Assembly (NCBI RefSeq): GCF_006351005.1
Contig: NZ_VENP01000021.1
Location: forward strand, 1-53,119
Direction of reading: 5' to 3'
Length of the DNA: 53,119 nt
From: Miniimonas arenae
GTDB taxonomy: Bacteria > Actinomycetota > Actinomycetes > Actinomycetales > Beutenbergiaceae
Part shown: one piece after another, positions 10,887 through 19,318 of the stretch
How positions within the stretch are numbered: the first letter of the stretch is position 1
How the letters are laid out: each line of letters starts with the position of its first letter
The notes under the pieces: generated by a model
Seen by the model: the letters and a program-made list of their open reading frames with translations, nothing else
What the model was told of the DNA's origin: nothing
Databases searched by the model: none
Translations under genes and position numbers: made by a program

Positions 10887-13800
10887 TCAGGGCACCACGT
10901 TGACGAGCCGCGGCGCACGCACGATCACCGTGCGGGGGGTGGCCCCCGCCAGGACGCGCTGCACCCCGGGCGTCGCCAGCGCGGCCGCCTCGAGCTCGGC
11001 ATCGGAGATCGACGGTGCGACCTCCAGCCGGTCGCGGACCTTGCCCGCGACCTGCACCACGCACGTCACCGTCTCCTCCACCAGCAGCGCCGGGTCGGCG
11101 ACCGGGAAGGCCTCGTGCGCGAGCGAGCTCTCGTGCCCCAGCCGCGACCACAGCTCCTCGGCGATGTGCGGCGCGACGGGCGCCACCATGAGCACCAGCG
11201 CCTCGGCCGCCGCGCGCGGCACCTGCGGCAGCGACGTCAGGTGGTTGTTCAGCGTGATGAGCTTCGCGATCGCCGTGTTGGGCCGCATCGCGGCGTACTC
11301 GGTGGTGACGTCCGCGATCGTGCGCGCGACCAGGCGCGCGGTGGCGACGTCGGGTGCGTCGTCGACCACCGTGACCAGGCCGGAGTCCTCCGACACCACG
11401 TTGCGCCACAGCCGCTGCAGGAACCGCTGCGCGCCGACCACGGCGCGGGTCTCCCACGCGCGGGACTGGTCGAGCGGACCCATCGACATCTCGTACACCC
11501 GGAAGGTGTCCGCGCCGTAGGCGGCGTACATGTCGTCGGGCGTCACCATGTTCTTGAGCGACTTGCCCATCTTCCCGTACTCGCGGGTGACGGGCTCGCC
11601 GCGCCAGGTGAAGGTCGGCCCCTCGTGCGCATCAGCCCCGGCTGCCCCCGCAGCGACCTCCTCGACCTCGTCGGCCGGCACGTACACGCCGCGCGCGTCG
11701 GTGTAGGCGTACGCCTGGACGTACCCCTGGTTGAACAGCTTGTGGAACGGCTCGCGGCTGCTCACGTGGCCCAGGTCGAACAGCACCTTGTGCCAGAACC
11801 TGGAGTACAGCAGGTGCAGCACCGCGTGCTCCACGCCGCCGACGTACAGGTCCACGCCACCGGTCTCACCGCGCGCGCCGCCCGGCTGCGGCCCCATCCA
11901 GTACCGCTCGAGCGCCGGGTCGACAGGCGCGTCGGCGTCGAACGGGTCCAGGTAGCGCAGGTAGTACCAGCACGAGCCGGCCCAGTTGGGCATCGTGTTG
12001 GTGTCGCGGCGGTAGGTCTGCAGGCCCTCGCCCAGGTCGAGCTCGACGTTCACCCAGTCCGTCGCGCGCGACAGCGGCGACTCCGGGGAGGACGCCGCGT
12101 CGTCGACGTCGAACGTGCGCGGGGAGAAGTCGGCCACCTCGGGCAGCGCCACGGGCAGCATGTCCTCGGGGATCGGGACGACCCGCCCGTCGGCGTCGTA
12201 CACGACCGGGAACGGCTCGCCCCAGTACCGCTGGCGGCTGAACAGCCAGTCGCGCAGGCGGTAGGTCGTGGTGCCGGCGCCCTGTCCGGTGCGCTCCAGC
12301 CACGTCACGATCGCGTGCTTCGCCTCGGCGACGGCCAGCCCGTTCAGGCTCACCTCGTCGTTCGCGGACGCGACGGCCACGCCGTCGCCCGTCCACGCGG
12401 ACTCCTGCACGCCCGACGGCGAGCCCGAGACCACCTCGCGGATCGGCAGCCCGTAGGCGGTCGCGAAGGCGTGGTCGCGCTCGTCGTGCGCGGGCACGGC
12501 CATGATCGCGCCCGTGCCGTAGCCCATGAGCACGTAGTCGGCCACGAAGATCGGCAGCCGCTCGCCGTTGACGGGGTTGACCGCGTACCCGCCGGTGAAC
12601 ACGCCGGTCTTCGCACCGGCGTCGGCCTGGCGCTCCTGGAGCGTCTTCGCGGACGCCGCGGCGACGTAGGCACGGACCGCGGCCGCGGGCGTGTCGGCCC
12701 CCGAGGCGGCTGCGCCGCGCCACGACGCCGGCACGTCCGCGCCCCACGGCTCCTCGCTCGCCAGCAGCTCCTCGACCAGCGGGTGCTCGGGAGCCACCAC
12801 CATGTAGGTAGCGCCGAACAGCGTGTCCGGGCGCGTGGTGAACACGGTCAGGTCACGCTCGCCCGCGGCAGTCGCGACGGAGAAGTGCACGTGCGCGCCC
12901 TCGGACCGCCCGATCCAGTTGCGCTGCATGGCCTTGACCTTCTCCGGCCAGTCCAGCGGGTCCAGGTCGGCGACCAGGCGGTCGGCGTAGGACGTGATGC
13001 GCATGACCCACTGGCGCAGGTTCCGCTTGAACACCGGGAAGTTGCCGCGCTCGGAGCGGCCGTCGGCGGTGACCTCCTCGTTCGCCAGCACCGTGCCAAG
13101 CCCCGGGCACCAGTTCACCGGCACGTCGGCGACGAACGCCAGCCGGTGGTCGGCCAGGACGTCCTCGCGCTCGCGCGGGGTCAGGTCGGCCCAGGTCCGG
13201 CCCTCGAACGCGGCCGGGAGCGCGACCTCGCCGGCCGCCAGGCGGCCGACCAGCTCGCTCACGGGGCGCGCGGCGCCGCGGGAGCCGTCCGGCGCGGTCG
13301 CGTCCGGGTCGAACCACGAGGAGAAGATCTGCAGGAAGATCCACTGCGTCCAGCGCACGAACTCCGGGTCCGTGGTGGCGAAGCTGCGGCGCGGGTCGTG
13401 CGCCAGGCCCAGGCGGCGCAGCTGGCGCCGCATGACGGCGATGTTCTGGTCGGTGGTGATCGCCGGGTGCTGCCCCGTCTGCACGGCGTACTGCTCGGCG
13501 GGCAGCCCGAACGCGTCGTAGCCCAGCGCGTGCAGCACGTTCTTGCCGCGCATCCGCTCGAACCGTCCGGTCACGTCCGTGGCGATGTACCCCAGCGGGT
13601 GCCCGACGTGCAGCCCCTTGCCGGAGGGGTAGGGGAACATGTCCATGACGTAGAAGGACTCCCCCGGCACGGCCGCCGCAGCGGCCGCCGCGGCGCCGTC
13701 GGCAGCACCGTCGTCGACACCGTCACCAAAGCTCGAGAGGTCCCCGACGGGGTTCGGCGCCTCGAAGGTGCCCGCCTGCTCCCAGCGGTCCTGCCACGCG

Positions 13801-13889
13801 AGCTCGATCGCGTTCGCCAGCGCGGGGGTGTAGCGGAACGGTGGCGCCTCGGTGGCGGGGCCGGAGTGCTCGGACGTCGTGGTGGTCAT
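10887..13889 (-). CDS. leuS: Leucyl-tRNA synthetase
   Basis: Charges tRNA-Leu with leucine in the cytoplasm. The 1000-residue enzyme has the class I HIGH signature as HVGH in [17 protein letters not shown], a CP1 editing domain with [14 protein letters not shown], the KMSKS equivalent GKMGKSLKN, a helical anticodon-binding domain ([16 protein letters not shown]) and the small C-terminal domain. It is longer than the usual bacterial enzyme, with Ala/Gly/Asp-rich inserts near residues 45-70 and before the KMSKS loop. ATG at 13889 has AAGGAAAG upstream. Expression is predicted to be attenuated through a leucine-rich leader peptide and terminator in the 5' region. Confidence 0.97.
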   Translation of the reverse strand: MTTTTSEHSGPATEAPPFRYTPALANAIELAWQDRWEQAGTFEAPNPVGDLSSFGDGVDDGAADGAAAAAAAAVPGESFYVMDMFPYPSGKGLHVGHPLGYIATDVTGRFERMRGKNVLHALGYDAFGLPAEQYAVQTGQHPAITTDQNIAVMRRQLRRLGLAHDPRRSFATTDPEFVRWTQWIFLQIFSSWFDPDATAPDGSRGAARPVSELVGRLAAGEVALPAAFEGRTWADLTPREREDVLADHRLAFVADVPVNWCPGLGTVLANEEVTADGRSERGNFPVFKRNLRQWVMRITSYADRLVADLDPLDWPEKVKAMQRNWIGRSEGAHVHFSVATAAGERDLTVFTTRPDTLFGATYMVVAPEHPLVEELLASEEPWGADVPASWRGAAASGADTPAAAVRAYVAAASAKTLQERQADAGAKTGVFTGGYAVNPVNGERLPIFVADYVLMGYGTGAIMAVPAHDERDHAFATAYGLPIREVVSGSPSGVQESAWTGDGVAVASANDEVSLNGLAVAEAKHAIVTWLERTGQGAGTTTYRLRDWLFSRQRYWGEPFPVVYDADGRVVPIPEDMLPVALPEVADFSPRTFDVDDAASSPESPLSRATDWVNVELDLGEGLQTYRRDTNTMPNWAGSCWYYLRYLDPFDADAPVDPALERYWMGPQPGGARGETGGVDLYVGGVEHAVLHLLYSRFWHKVLFDLGHVSSREPFHKLFNQGYVQAYAYTDARGVYVPADEVEEVAAGAAGADAHEGPTFTWRGEPVTREYGKMGKSLKNMVTPDDMYAAYGADTFRVYEMSMGPLDQSRAWETRAVVGAQRFLQRLWRNVVSEDSGLVTVVDDAPDVATARLVARTIADVTTEYAAMRPNTAIAKLITLNNHLTSLPQVPRAAAEALVLMVAPVAPHIAEELWSRLGHESSLAHEAFPVADPALLVEETVTCVVQVAGKVRDRLEVAPSISDAELEAAALATPGVQRVLAGATPRTVIVRAPRLVNVVP

Positions 13890-13941
13890 CGCGCTTTCCT
13901 TCGGTGGGCTGCTGGTCGCCGGGCGGGGCGCCTCAGGCAAC

Positions 13942-13972
13942 AAAAAGACCTCCGCGGTGGTCGCAGGAGGTC
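13942..13972 (-). terminator. Attenuator terminator in leuS leader
   Basis: On the minus strand, GACCTCC and GGAGGTC form a 7-bp stem around a 12-base loop, followed directly by TTTTT. It lies about 50 bases before the leuS start and after the leader peptide, so it is best read as a premature-termination hairpin rather than the end of another gene. Confidence 0.85.
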
Positions 13973-13974
13973 GG

Positions 13975-14015
13975 CCGCGCTGACGGACACGGATGTCCGG
14001 CTGAGGTCAGCGCGG
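13975..14015 (-). promoter_or_regulatory. Alternative hairpin of the leuS leader
   Basis: CCGCGCTGAC and GTCAGCGCGG pair perfectly and enclose a second stem, CGGACA/TGTCCG. The 5' arm contains the stop codon of the leader peptide. A competing small hairpin, GCTGA-CC-TCAGC, can form in the same place. A ribosome stalled on the leader's leucine codons would change which fold forms and so whether the terminator hairpin appears; this mechanism is inference from layout. Confidence 0.7.
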
Positions 14016-14042
14016 CTGGGTAAGCAGCTCCAGGTGGGTCAC
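14007..14042 (-). CDS. leuS leader peptide, 11 codons (3 Leu)
   Basis: GTG-initiated frame reading VTHLELLTQPR then TGA. Three of eleven codons are leucine (CTG, CTG, CTT), the amino acid of the downstream synthetase. A TAGGCT -10 box at 14049-14054 ends 6 bases before the GTG, so the transcript probably starts at the initiation codon. The stop codon lies inside the 5' arm of the leader hairpin, the normal geometry of ribosome-mediated attenuation. Confidence 0.75.
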   Translation of the reverse strand: MTHLELLTQPR

Positions 14043-14048
14043 GGGGTC

Positions 14049-14054
14049 AGCCTA
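14049..14054 (-). promoter_or_regulatory. -10 box of leuS leader transcript
   Basis: TAGGCT on the minus strand, 6 bases upstream of the leader GTG. A weak -35 candidate, TTAGCC, lies 18 bases further upstream. The same TANNNT box with a 6-8 base gap recurs at several starts in this window. Confidence 0.55.
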
Positions 14055-14116
14055 CCCACGCCACCGCCATCCGGCTAACCCTCAGGTGCGTCACCCAGAC
14101 ACGTCCCCCAGGCATG

Positions 14117-14674
14117 TCACCGCCCGTGCCCGACGGCGTCCGCCAGCTCGCGCGCGGACCTCGCCACGCGCTCGGCGAGCGCGGGCACCGGGCGCACGCC
14201 CAGCACGAGGTCCTCGGGCGTGGCGACGATCGTCGTGGGCAGCGTGAGGGCACCGAGGTAGGACAGCAGCGGCCGCATGGCGTGCTCGGTGACGAGCGTG
14301 TGCCGCACGGTGCCGGTCGTGGCGGCCAGCACCGTCGGGGTCATCCGCAGCGAGCCCGGCTCGAGCAGGTCGAGCACCGTCTTGAACACCCCGGCGTAGC
14401 TGCCGCGGAACACGGGCGAGGCGACGACGAGCCCGTCGGCGTCCTCGATCGTGCGCAGTGCGGCGTCCAAAGCGTTCGAGCGCAGGCCACCCAGCACCTC
14501 GTCGGTGGCGTCCCGCGCGACGTCGCGGACCTCGACCACCTCGGTGGTCACCGTGAGCCCGCGCTCGGTGAGCTGCGCGGCGGCGGCGTCGAGGACCGCG
14601 GCGAGCACCGCCGTCGTGCTGGAGGGCGTGCCGACGCCGCCGGACAGGCCGACGAGGCGGACGGGAGCGGTCAT
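14117..14674 (-). CDS. NAD(P)H-dependent FMN reductase (CE1759-like)
   Basis: A 185-residue flavodoxin-like reductase that supplies reduced FMN. It opens with LVGLSGGVGTPSSTTAVL (FMN phosphate loop) and has the family segment ADGLVVASPVFRGSYAGVFKTVLDLL. In actinobacteria this subtype (CE1759 family) is found beside a luciferase-like monooxygenase of the CE1758 family, as here. Its ATG overlaps the MarR stop as ATGA, and it is third in the operon monooxygenase, MarR, reductase. The chosen start is supported by that overlap. Confidence 0.88.
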   Translation of the reverse strand: MTAPVRLVGLSGGVGTPSSTTAVLAAVLDAAAAQLTERGLTVTTEVVEVRDVARDATDEVLGGLRSNALDAALRTIEDADGLVVASPVFRGSYAGVFKTVLDLLEPGSLRMTPTVLAATTGTVRHTLVTEHAMRPLLSYLGALTLPTTIVATPEDLVLGVRPVPALAERVARSARELADAVGHGR

Positions 14675-15240
14675 GAGCGACCTCCGATCGGGCCGACCGC
14701 GTCGGCCTGCTGCCGGGCGCCCGCTCGAACGGCGGGCGGGGTGTGCTGCGCGCGTCGCACGGTGGCGAGCAGCGCGGTGAGGGTCTCGAGCTGGGCAGCG
14801 TCGAGACCGGCGGCCATGGCCTGGTGGATCGAGCGCACGTGCCGCCGGCCCACCGCGGCCTGGACCTCGCGGCCCCGGGGCGTGAGCCGGACGAGCACGC
14901 CGCGCCCGTCCTGCGGCGCGGAGCACCGGCTCACGAGGCCGCGCCGCTCGAGCCGCTCCACGAGCCGGCTCATCGAGGGCTGCGGGAGGTAGGTGACCTC
15001 GGCGAGCCGACCGAGCCGGGCGCCCCCGTCACCGTCGCGGGACTCCGCCAGCGCTCGGAGCACGTCGTACTCGCGCACCGTGAGGTCGCCGAAGTCGCCG
15101 GTCTCCTCGAACCAGCGCATGAGCTCGGTCGAGGTGCGCAGGAGCTCGCGCCACGCCGTCGTCGTCGCGCGCAGGCCGGGCTGACCCGTGCGGGCCGCGG
15201 TCATCGCGGGGCCCTCGCGGCCCGCTGCCGTCTCACTCAC
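14671..15240 (-). CDS. MarR family transcriptional regulator
   Basis: A 189-residue winged-helix regulator. Residues 45-140 show the MarR core: LTVREYDVLRALAES, recognition helix LPQPSMSRLVERLERRGLV and wing DGRGVLVRLTPRGREV. MarR proteins bind short dyads and release them on binding phenolic or other ligands or on oxidation. It lies between the monooxygenase and the FMN reductase, so it probably controls this operon through the dyad at 16557-16581. The GTG at 15240 is the longest start; ATG at 15204, with GAGGG upstream, is an equally good alternative. Confidence 0.9.
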   Translation of the reverse strand: MSETAAGREGPAMTAARTGQPGLRATTTAWRELLRTSTELMRWFEETGDFGDLTVREYDVLRALAESRDGDGGARLGRLAEVTYLPQPSMSRLVERLERRGLVSRCSAPQDGRGVLVRLTPRGREVQAAVGRRHVRSIHQAMAAGLDAAQLETLTALLATVRRAQHTPPAVRAGARQQADAVGPIGGRS

Positions 15241-15249
15241 CTGTCCCGC

Positions 15250-16542
15250 TCACCGCTGCGAGGCGGGGACGAGGTCGTCGTCCGCGAGCCCCGGGGTGTC
15301 GTAGGCGTTCGGCTCGTCGGCGCCGCCGGCGGCGGCAGCGTCAGCACCGGGCCCGACGGCGAGCGCCGCGTCCCGGGCGCCCACGCGCGCGGCGTGCGTG
15401 GGTCCGCCGGGCACGTGGGCCGGCCGGGCGGCGTCGAGCTCGCGGCGCAGCACCGGGACGACCTCGCTGCCGAGCAGGTCGAGCTGCTCGAGCACGGTCT
15501 TGAGCGGCAGGCCCGCGTGGTCGACGAGGAACAGCTGGCGCTGGTAGTCCCCGAAGGTCTCGCGGAAGGTCAGCGTCTTGTCGATGACCTCCTGCGGCGA
15601 GCCCACCGTGAGCGGGGTGAGGTCGGTGAAGTCCTCGAGGCTCGGGCCGTGCCCGTAGACCGGTGCGTTGTCGAAGTAGGGCCGGAACTCCCGGACCGCG
15701 TCCTGGGAGTTCTTGCGCACGAACACCTGGCCACCGAGTCCGACGATCGCCTGGTCGGCGCTGCCGTGCCCGTAGTGCTCGTAGCGCTCGCGGTACAGGC
15801 CGATCAGGCGCGCGAAGTGCTCCTTGGGCCAGAAGATGTGGTTCGCGAAGAACCCGTCGCCGTAGTACGCGGCGAGCTCGGCGACCTGCGGCGTACGGAT
15901 CGAGCCGTGCCAGACGAAGGGGGCCACGCCGTCGAGCGGGCGCGGTGTCGAGGTGAACGACTGCAGCGGGGTGCGGAACCGCCCCTCCCACGTCACGGTG
16001 TGCTCGTCCCAGAGCCGGCGCAGCAGCTGGTAGTTCTCGACCGTCAGCGGGAGCGCGTTGCGCCCGTCCTGGCCGAACCAGGGATAGACCGGCGCGGTGT
16101 TGCCGCGACCGAGCATGAGGTCCATCCGCCCGCCCGAGAGGTGCTGGAGCATCGCGTACTCCTCGGCGATGCGGACCGGGTCGTTGGTCGTGATGAGGGT
16201 CGTGGAGGTCGACAGGATGATCCGGGACGTGCGCCCGGCGAGGTAGCCGAGCATCGTGGTCGGCGAGCTCGGGACGAACGGGGAGTTGTGGTGCTCGCCG
16301 GTCGCGAACACGTCCATCCCGACGTCCTCGGCGTGCTGCGCGATGGTCATCATCGCCGTGAGCCGCTCGTGCTCGGTGGGAGTGTGGCCGGTGGTCGGGT
16401 CGGTCGTGACGTCGCCGACGCTGAAGATGCCGATCTGCACGCCTCCGGTCGGGGGGCCGGGGCGCGGCGCTGCCTGGTTCGTGACGCCGTTCACCGGGTT
16501 GTCCGCCGACTGGTTCGCTGCGTTGTTCGCCGCCTGAGCCAT
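15250..16542 (-). CDS. Luciferase-like (LLM) flavin-dependent monooxygenase, CE1758-like
   Basis: A 430-residue TIM-barrel oxidoreductase using reduced FMN and oxygen. Key stretches are GIFSVGDVT, AEDVGMDVFATGEHHN, STSTTLITTNDPVRIAEEYAMLQHLSGGRMDLMLGRGN and a long C-terminal tail rich in Ala/Asp. The bacterial LLM class covers alkanesulfonate, nitrilotriacetate, aldehyde and other monooxygenases; the CE1758 subgroup has no established substrate. It leads an operon with a MarR regulator and its partner FMN reductase, and is divergent from dps. ATG at 16542 has GAGGG upstream. The first 30 residues are Asn/Ala-rich and probably disordered. Confidence 0.9.
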   Translation of the reverse strand: MAQAANNAANQSADNPVNGVTNQAAPRPGPPTGGVQIGIFSVGDVTTDPTTGHTPTEHERLTAMMTIAQHAEDVGMDVFATGEHHNSPFVPSSPTTMLGYLAGRTSRIILSTSTTLITTNDPVRIAEEYAMLQHLSGGRMDLMLGRGNTAPVYPWFGQDGRNALPLTVENYQLLRRLWDEHTVTWEGRFRTPLQSFTSTPRPLDGVAPFVWHGSIRTPQVAELAAYYGDGFFANHIFWPKEHFARLIGLYRERYEHYGHGSADQAIVGLGGQVFVRKNSQDAVREFRPYFDNAPVYGHGPSLEDFTDLTPLTVGSPQEVIDKTLTFRETFGDYQRQLFLVDHAGLPLKTVLEQLDLLGSEVVPVLRRELDAARPAHVPGGPTHAARVGARDAALAVGPGADAAAAGGADEPNAYDTPGLADDDLVPASQR

Positions 16543-16556
16543 GGTGCCCTCACTCC

Positions 16557-16581
16557 ACTAGATTCATCTGCATGGACTAGT
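16557..16581. promoter_or_regulatory. Dyad operator between LLM operon and dps
   Basis: ACTAG at 16557 and CTAGT at 16577 form an inverted repeat, with inner partial symmetry TTCAT/ATGGA around CTGC. The right half contains the self-complementary GACTAGTC. It lies 15 bases upstream of the LLM start and about 65 bases upstream of dps. Size and symmetry fit a MarR-family operator, and autoregulation by the operon's MarR is inferred. Confidence 0.5.
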
Positions 16582-16601
16582 CGGAACAACCGGGCCATGC
16601 T

Positions 16602-16616
16602 CGGGGTTATTCCCCG
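16602..16616. promoter_or_regulatory. Small hairpin or dyad before dps
   Basis: CGGGG-TTATT-CCCCG forms a perfect 5-bp inverted repeat. TTATTC inside it could be part of the dps -10. The start codon lies 30 bases further on. Confidence 0.35.
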
Positions 16617-16645
16617 TGGTCCCAACCGCGACACAAGGAGGAACC

Positions 16646-17083
16646 GTGAGCACCCCCGAGATCGTCACCTCAAGCCTTCAGCAGGCCCTGGTCGACCTCA
16701 TCGACCTCTCGCTCCAGGCCAAGCAGGCCCACTGGAACGTGTGCGGCCCGCAGTTCCGCTCGGTGCACCTGCAGCTGGACGACGTCGTGGCCGACGTCCG
16801 CACGTGGTCCGACGACGTGGCCGAGCGCCTCGTGGCGATCGGCGGCACGCCGGACGGCCGCGCCGCGACAGTCGCCGCCGAGTCGGCGGTCGAGCAGTAC
16901 GAGTCCGGTGCCGTGGCCTCCGACAAGGTCATCCAGCAGTTCGCCGAGCGCCTGTCCGCGACCGCCGAGCGGATCAAGGAGGAGCTGCCCGAGCTCGAGG
17001 TCGACCTGCCGTCGCAGGACCTCCTCATCGGGGTCGCGTTCGGGCTCGAGAAGCACGCCTGGATGTTCCGCGCCTCGCACTGA
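16646..17083 (+). CDS. dps: Dps/ferritin-like DNA-protecting protein
   Basis: A 145-residue four-helix protein of the Dps type. Dps dodecamers oxidise and store iron using hydrogen peroxide and shield DNA in stress. The intersubunit ferroxidase residues are visible: His in KQAHWNV, His 12 residues later in SVHLQLDD, and Asp/Glu in WSDDVAER. There is no long basic N-terminal tail, so DNA binding is not assured. GTG at 16646 follows a strong AAGGAGGA; the frame continues upstream to 16616 without a ribosome site. A large GC-rich hairpin lies just downstream. Proximity to the MarR-LLM operon hints at shared oxidative-stress control, which is inference. Confidence 0.92.
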   Translation: MSTPEIVTSSLQQALVDLIDLSLQAKQAHWNVCGPQFRSVHLQLDDVVADVRTWSDDVAERLVAIGGTPDGRAATVAAESAVEQYESGAVASDKVIQQFAERLSATAERIKEELPELEVDLPSQDLLIGVAFGLEKHAWMFRASH

Positions 17084-17099
17084 GCGCTCCAGCACCACC

Positions 17100-17139
17100 G
17101 GCAGCGGGCCGGCACGCCTCGGCGTGCCGGCCCGCTGCC
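17100..17139. terminator. 18-bp-stem hairpin after dps
   Basis: A perfect inverted repeat with 18-bp arms (17100-17117 and 17122-17139) and a 4-base loop CTCG lies 17 bases after the dps stop. There is no T-run, as is common for GC-rich actinobacterial terminators. It may also serve the convergent metallophosphoesterase gene. Confidence 0.8.
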
Positions 17140-17235
17140 GTGTCGTGGGGCCGGTGTGTTGTGGGGCTGCTGTGTCGTGGTGCCGATGTGGCGTGGCGCC
17201 GCCGCGTCCTCGGTGCGTCCTTTCGCGTGGCCGCG

Positions 17236-19059
17236 TCAGGGGCGCGGGTTGGCCGCGACGGACAGGTCGGCGTCCACCGACGTCGTCGGGGGCTCGGGGA
17301 ACGGTTCCCACTCCCCCAGCGTGACGCTCTGGTCGGTGCCGAGGACGATCTCGCGCAGCGCGACCGGACGGTGGTTCGCGCGGTCGTACAGGAGCACCGA
17401 CACGTAGCCCGGCGCCTCCAGCTGCCCGACCGGCACCGTGCCCTCCTTGGCGCCGCCGCTCGAGCCGTTGACGTAGAGCAGCCCGAGGCCCTGCTGGATC
17501 GGGCCGATCCGGCGGTGCAGGTGGCCGGACAGCTCGAGCACCACGCACCCGGACGGCATCACACGGTTGCCCACGTACGGGTCGTGGATCGCGAGGATGT
17601 CCACCCGCGTCGACGGGTCGTCCGGATCCACGCCCGGGCACGCCGCGTCGGTGAGCGCCTGCGCCGCGTCGGTCTTGGTGCGGAACTCGGTGTTCCCGAG
17701 CGTCACCGACGTCAGGCGCGGGTCGCGGTCGCCGACGATGCGCAGCCCCTCGACCTCCACCACGCCGCCGTCGAGCACGGTCCAGCCGCGCACGGCCTCC
17801 TGGCGACCGGTCTCGGCCGAGTCGTGGTTCCCGTCGGCGACCACCACCGGGAAGCCCTTGAGCGCGTCGGCCATCTGGTTCACGCAGATCGACTCCACGC
17901 TCGAGCCGCCGAGCGTGGTGTCGCCGAGGTTGAGCACGACGTCGGCCTCCGCCTGGCGGCCGATCTCGCCGAACACGCGGGTCGCGCCGGTGTTGCAGTG
18001 GTTGTCCGAGACGATCATCGCGGTGACGATGTCCGGCTCGGCCGGGGTCGGCGACGCGCTCGGCGTCGGGGTGGAGCCGTCGGTCGCGTCGTCTGTCGCC
18101 TGCGCATTCGACTGCTCGCCGTCGCCCGCCTGCGCGTCCGACTGCCCGCCGTCGCCCGCCTGCGCATCCGACGGCCCGCCGTCGCCCGCCTGCGCGTCCG
18201 TCTGCTCGCCGTCGCCCGGCTCGACGGCGACGGGCCCGGGCAGCACGTCGGGCGCGAGCGGCTCGGGGTCGGCCGCGTAGGCCGCGGCGGCGTTCGCGAC
18301 CATGACGTCGTAGTACGCCTCGTTGGCCCGTACGGCATCGAGCGCCATCTCGCCGTAGGTGTCGACGAGGCCGCCGAGCCGCCCCGTGACGCGCGCACCC
18401 GCCAGCGGACCGCCGAGGTCGGCGAGCACCTCGGACGGCCGACCCGCCGGCTCGGGCGCCGTCACGGCCCCGACGACAGGCACGGCCACGACGGCGAGCA
18501 CGCTCACCACGACCAGGGTCGCCACGGCGGGCTGGGAGAGCTTCCGCCGCACCTCGTCGCGCAGCAGACCACCGGCGGCCAGGCGCCCCGCCGCGAGCAG
18601 GACCACCGCGATCGACCAGGCGAGGAACGTGCGCCGCGCGACGTCGGCACCGAGCGCGAGCAGGGACGTGCGCACCGAGGACGCCGGGTCGGAGAAGAAC
18701 TGGGCGTAGGCGGCGACGTCGCCGCCGAGGGACGCGAGCGGGTCGTCGATCTCGGTGAGCGTCGCCGGGATCTCCCCCACGTCGACGTGCACGCCGAGCG
18801 GCCAGGGCGCCGGGGAGTCGAGGATCACCGAGCCGAGCGGGCCGAGGTCGATCACCACCTGGTGGTCGACGGTGGTCGACAGCCGGGCCTCGTGCGGGCC
18901 CACCGCACCGTCCGCGCTCGCCGTGAGCAGCCCGAACAGGAACGCGCACACGCCTGCGGCCAGCACCGCGAGCGTCTGTCGCGTCGCGCGGCGCGTCGCG
19001 GGGCGCAGGCCGTGCCACCAGCGGGCGACGGGGTTGCGGACGGGGTCTGGTGCGGTCAT
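17236..19059 (-). CDS. Membrane-anchored metallophosphoesterase
   Basis: A 607-residue protein. Residues 1-170 hold an N-terminal transmembrane helix, an extracytoplasmic beta-like segment and two further helices (near 135-155 and 175-200). A spacer near residues 285-340 holds four copies of a 10-residue Asp/Gly/Gln/Ala repeat. The C-terminal domain is a calcineurin-like phosphoesterase with IVSDNHC, NLGDTTLGG, ADGNHDS, AIHDPYVG and SGHLHRR, the full set of metal ligands. The catalytic domain is predicted to be outside the membrane. The substrate is unknown. ATG at 19059 is preferred; the frame opens to 19089. It is divergent from the CNNM genes. Confidence 0.85.
   Translation of the reverse strand: MTAPDPVRNPVARWWHGLRPATRRATRQTLAVLAAGVCAFLFGLLTASADGAVGPHEARLSTTVDHQVVIDLGPLGSVILDSPAPWPLGVHVDVGEIPATLTEIDDPLASLGGDVAAYAQFFSDPASSVRTSLLALGADVARRTFLAWSIAVVLLAAGRLAAGGLLRDEVRRKLSQPAVATLVVVSVLAVVAVPVVGAVTAPEPAGRPSEVLADLGGPLAGARVTGRLGGLVDTYGEMALDAVRANEAYYDVMVANAAAAYAADPEPLAPDVLPGPVAVEPGDGEQTDAQAGDGGPSDAQAGDGGQSDAQAGDGEQSNAQATDDATDGSTPTPSASPTPAEPDIVTAMIVSDNHCNTGATRVFGEIGRQAEADVVLNLGDTTLGGSSVESICVNQMADALKGFPVVVADGNHDSAETGRQEAVRGWTVLDGGVVEVEGLRIVGDRDPRLTSVTLGNTEFRTKTDAAQALTDAACPGVDPDDPSTRVDILAIHDPYVGNRVMPSGCVVLELSGHLHRRIGPIQQGLGLLYVNGSSGGAKEGTVPVGQLEAPGYVSVLLYDRANHRPVALREIVLGTDQSVTLGEWEPFPEPPTTSVDADLSVAANPRP
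18091..18210 (-). repeat. 30-bp in-frame tandem repeat (4 copies)
   Basis: Four consecutive 30-bp units at 18091, 18121, 18151 and 18181 share GTCGCCCGCCTGCGC-type cores with a few changes. They encode the 10-residue repeat GDGGQSDAQA in the linker of the phosphoesterase. Copy number could vary without frameshift. Confidence 0.9.
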
Positions 19060-19082
19060 CGCGACCATTGTCACGCGCGCTC

Positions 19083-19111
19083 GTGGCACGTGCCGCCCCG
19101 TCCCTTATCCT
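19083..19111 (+). promoter_or_regulatory. Candidate promoter of CNNM operon
   Basis: GTGGCA at 19083-19088 (4 of 6 to TTGACA) and TATCCT at 19106-19111 are 17 bases apart. Transcription from about 19118 would leave a leader of roughly 200 bases before the first CNNM ATG at 19319. I find no reading frame or certain riboswitch match in that leader. Confidence 0.45.
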
Positions 19112-19318
19112 GGAGCCTCGCCCCGGCCTCCGCGGGCACCTCGACCTAACTCGGACGGAGACGATGCGCGCCTCCAGCGCCGGCGACCATAGCGCCGCCA
19201 CCTGCCTGACCCCCACCCCGCTCGGTGACGACGACCCGGAGGGCGACAGTCCCACCCGGCCGTTCCTCCCCCTCCGGCCACCCGGCCGCGCTTCCCGCCT
19301 GAGCGGTGGTGAGCCCCG

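Noticed and set aside
10224-14078. Plus-strand frame of about 1284 codons across leuS
   Set aside because: Antisense shadow of leuS and the TRIC gene; no recognisable domain.
19112-19318. M-box or yybP-ykoY riboswitch before CNNM genes
   Set aside because: Key conserved segments of either class could not be matched by eye; kept only as an unassigned leader.
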